A DNA stretch of 16,084 bases, taken from assembly GCA_018716365.1 (NCBI GenBank), contig DVKA01000144.1, positions 1 through 16,084 on the forward strand. Direction: 5' to 3'. Each line of letters starts with the position of its first letter. The stretch's first letter is position 1. This document shows positions 14,158 through 16,084 of this stretch, piece by piece. Source of the stretch: Candidatus Caccocola faecipullorum (lineage in GTDB: Bacteria > Synergistota > Synergistia > Synergistales > Synergistaceae). The notes beneath the pieces are model-generated. The model made no database searches. It saw only the letters and a program-made list of their open reading frames with translations, and was not told the DNA's origin. Made by a program: the position numbers and the translations under genes.

Positions 14158-15549
14158 CTACGCATAAGGATCATATTCTTCGTCCGCCATACAGCTCCTG
14201 CCGGCGGAGAAAAGCGGACGCGCCTCGCGGCGGCGCACCTCCGCCCCGAACGTAACCGCCAGGGCGTCCGCAAGGTCCGGGCTTGCCAACCCGCGCTTCT
14301 TCATATCCTGCTTGCGCTCCAGCTGAATCTGCCCGCGGCTGTTCGTGCTGTACTCAGGCCCAACGAGGTCGTCGCGCAGGTCTGAATCGTCGGGAATCGC
14401 GCCGCCCTCATAAAACCATTTGCGCATCTTGTACCAGACCTCCGCGCGCCTGTTGTGGCAGTTCTCAAGCAGCCCCTTCTCTCCCGCGTAAAAAGCGATA
14501 GGCGAGCGGTTCATAAGCCTAAGGCTCGACATCACTGCCTCCCCCACGCCGGTAGCGTCGACGATCACGGCGTCTGCCTTATACTCGTCCTCGAACATCG
14601 CCACGCGGGAAGCAAGCTCCTCCGGCTTAATCCCTCGCTTCTGATAGAGCATCTTCGACATAAGCCCCTGACGCAGGAAGACGACGCTCCTGTCCCCGCC
14701 GAAGAGAGCCACGTCGACGCCGATGACGACAGGCGCGAAGTTGAACATCTCCTCGCGCAGATGGCGGCCCATGGCGGCCTCCACAATATCCCCGGGCATG
14801 AACTGCATCTCCGATGCGTGCGGGAACTCGCCCAGCACGCGCACGCGATACATGTCGCTGTCCTCGCCGTATTCCTCCGCTATTTCCTTCGCGTAGGCGG
14901 GCGAGACGCGCGGCGAATCCAGACACGAAAACTGAAAGCGCGTCCATAGGTCTCTGTTCTTGTGGTGCGAGTTGTAAAAATACCCAGTAAGCCTCGTCGG
15001 GTTCGCCGCCATAAGGATGCGCGCCCCTTCGGTGGACAGAGCGCCGCGCGCAACCTCGAAGACGACCTCGGGAATGCCGGAAGCCTCATCGATAAGGAAA
15101 ATCATGTGCTCCGCGTGAAAGCCCTGCAAAGCCTCGGGATTCTCCTTGCGTCCCGTACGCGCCGCGATAAAGCCCGGCGTGCCGTCCATCGTTATCTTGT
15201 CGCCTTTTATCTTTACGGCGGAGCGCCAAGGCTCAAGCATCTGCGAACGCCACTTCTCGACCTCGGGCCAGATGATGTCCGAAAGCTGGTGAGCCGTCGG
15301 GGCCGTAGCGGGAATCTTGACGTCCCAGAAACAGGTTATCCCCCACAGCCCTATCCACGCGAAGAGGCACGACTTCCCCGTCCCGTGGCCGGAACGTATG
15401 GAAACACGCGCCCCCGGCGAAGCCATAGCCTCAAGCACGCCGCGCTGCTGCTCCGTAGGCGTCGCCCCGATACACTCGATGACGAAATCATAAGGCGAAG
15501 CCCGCCAGCGTTCGAGGAGCCCGACAAGCTGCTCCATATCGCTATCCAT
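14158..15549 (-). CDS. terL: terminase large subunit
   Basis: Encodes 463 residues from ATG 15549, which overlaps the small-subunit stop (ATGGATAG) and has AAGGAG nine bases upstream; an upstream ATG at 15567 has no such site. The ATPase domain shows Walker A GHGTGKS (54-60), Walker B FLIDEA (151-156, Asp 154 and Glu 155) and the coupling motif AANP (181-184). The RNase H-like nuclease domain shows GVDV with Asp 279, Asp 286 in GGDRS, DATGVG with Asp 331, and SPDLADAL with Asp 428. All motor and nuclease residues are present, so it should be active. It cuts concatemeric phage DNA and drives it through the portal. The gene is part of the packaging pair with the small subunit upstream. Confidence 0.95.
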   Translation of the reverse strand: MDSDMEQLVGLLERWRASPYDFVIECIGATPTEQQRGVLEAMASPGARVSIRSGHGTGKSCLFAWIGLWGITCFWDVKIPATAPTAHQLSDIIWPEVEKWRSQMLEPWRSAVKIKGDKITMDGTPGFIAARTGRKENPEALQGFHAEHMIFLIDEASGIPEVVFEVARGALSTEGARILMAANPTRLTGYFYNSHHKNRDLWTRFQFSCLDSPRVSPAYAKEIAEEYGEDSDMYRVRVLGEFPHASEMQFMPGDIVEAAMGRHLREEMFNFAPVVIGVDVALFGGDRSVVFLRQGLMSKMLYQKRGIKPEELASRVAMFEDEYKADAVIVDATGVGEAVMSSLRLMNRSPIAFYAGEKGLLENCHNRRAEVWYKMRKWFYEGGAIPDDSDLRDDLVGPEYSTNSRGQIQLERKQDMKKRGLASPDLADALAVTFGAEVRRREARPLFSAGRSCMADEEYDPYA

Positions 15550-16084
15550 CGCCTGAGGCTCCTTCATGTACTGCGGCCGGCCTGCGCCGCGCCTCCGCCT
15601 GCTGAAGGATAAGCGAAGGCGAGACGTTCACGCTCACGGAGGTGTCGGCCTCCTTGAATCCTGCAATCTCGGCCAGCAGCTTGATAGCGGCGAGACGGTC
15701 GTAAGTTTCTATCTCCATTCCGAATTTACCAGGCTTTATGGATTTAAGCGCGCCGGCTTCGTCGTCTGTAAGGGCGTGCGTCGGAGTGATGAGCATATCT
15801 CCGAAATCGAGCAGCGTCTGACCTCCGTGGCACGCGGCAAGTTCCTTAAGAACCGCCTCGCGATTGGGGTCGTCTTTATCCGGTGAGATATTCACGAAAT
15901 CCGTCAGCCTCGCCGTAGCCATGCCGACAAGTTCCTCAATGCAGACGTCCTTGAGCATATCGCGGTCCCAGCCGCTCGCTGCGAGCCGTTCTTTTTTGAG
16001 CTCAGCAATACGGGCCCGTATCTTGACGTTTCTTGACAATCTAGACGCATGCTCGCCTGCCGACTTTCTGTTCTCGGAATAACC
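15542..16084 (-). CDS. terS: terminase small subunit, 5' end outside window
   Basis: The frame is open to the right edge, so the start is not in the window; 180 residues are visible. The first visible residues, GYSENRKSAGEHASRL, followed by KIRARIAELKKE, are the standard 'AGYS..TA..-G..L..-I..RI.EL' DNA-binding helix-turn-helix of the Terminase_2 small-subunit family. A TTG at 16039 could be taken as a start, but it falls inside this domain. The middle part is helical, with DMLKDVCIEELVGMATARLT and DRLAAIKLLAEIAGF, which resembles the 'K..AL..LGKHLGMF' segment of the family used for oligomer formation. It recognises phage DNA and recruits the large subunit. Stop TAG (15544-15542) overlaps the terL start by eight bases. 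Confidence 0.9.
   Translation of the reverse strand, partial: GYSENRKSAGEHASRLSRNVKIRARIAELKKERLAASGWDRDMLKDVCIEELVGMATARLTDFVNISPDKDDPNREAVLKELAACHGGQTLLDFGDMLITPTHALTDDEAGALKSIKPGKFGMEIETYDRLAAIKLLAEIAGFKEADTSVSVNVSPSLILQQAEARRRPAAVHEGASGDG

Noticed and set aside
15542..16039. TTG at 16039 as the start of the terminase small subunit.
   Set aside because: The frame is open to the window edge and the residues before the TTG belong to the conserved DNA-binding domain, so the true start is outside the window.
1..16084. CRISPR array, insertion sequence or attachment site.
   Set aside because: No spaced repeat series, transposase-like frame or integrase neighbourhood is visible. The only exact repeat noted is the 13-mer in the island.

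Overview
The window is almost entirely the morphogenesis region of a podovirus-type phage, either a prophage or a phage genome. All structural genes lie on the minus strand, so transcription reads from the right edge to the left. The order is that of T7/BPP-1/epsilon15-like podoviruses: terminase small subunit (cut by the right edge), terminase large subunit, two small proteins, portal, a Bbp19-like protein, scaffold, major capsid protein, a Bbp16-like cement protein, tail tube A, tail tube B (nozzle), then four internal virion (ejection) proteins resembling T7 gp13, gp14, gp15 and gp16. The last is cut by the left edge. Most genes abut or overlap, and many have a stop codon merged with a strong AGGAGG-type ribosome binding site for the next gene, so this looks like one late operon. 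No integrase, lysogeny, lysis or tail-fibre gene is visible.

The DNA is GC-rich with strong AGGAGG ribosome binding sites. Together with a RelB/DinJ-like antitoxin and a Firmicutes-type hydrophobic micropeptide, this suggests an anaerobic Gram-positive-like host (Firmicutes including Negativicutes, or Synergistetes). The sequence alone cannot settle this.

The most unusual part is a roughly 920-bp, more AT-rich island (2722-3643) between the gp15-like and gp16-like genes. It carries its own transcription units: (i) a plus-strand RelB/DinJ-family antitoxin with no toxin partner; (ii) a minus-strand 33-residue hydrophobic peptide facing a short plus-strand RNA, with convergent promoters, separate terminators and a shared exact 13-nt repeat, which looks like a type I toxin-antitoxin module; and (iii) a plus-strand structured RNA of about 160 nt, closed by a perfect 8-bp stem and starting just after its own promoter. 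Four perfect extended -10 elements (TGN-TATAAT) drive these units. The island looks like a phage 'moron' cassette inserted into the ejection-protein operon. Two minus-strand terminators in it would interrupt late transcription before the gp16-like gene.

That final gene encodes a very large ejection protein. After a glycine/alanine-rich hydrophobic segment it carries an ADP-ribosyltransferase-like domain of the type found in phage polyvalent proteins, which suggests an enzymatic effector delivered into the host with the DNA.
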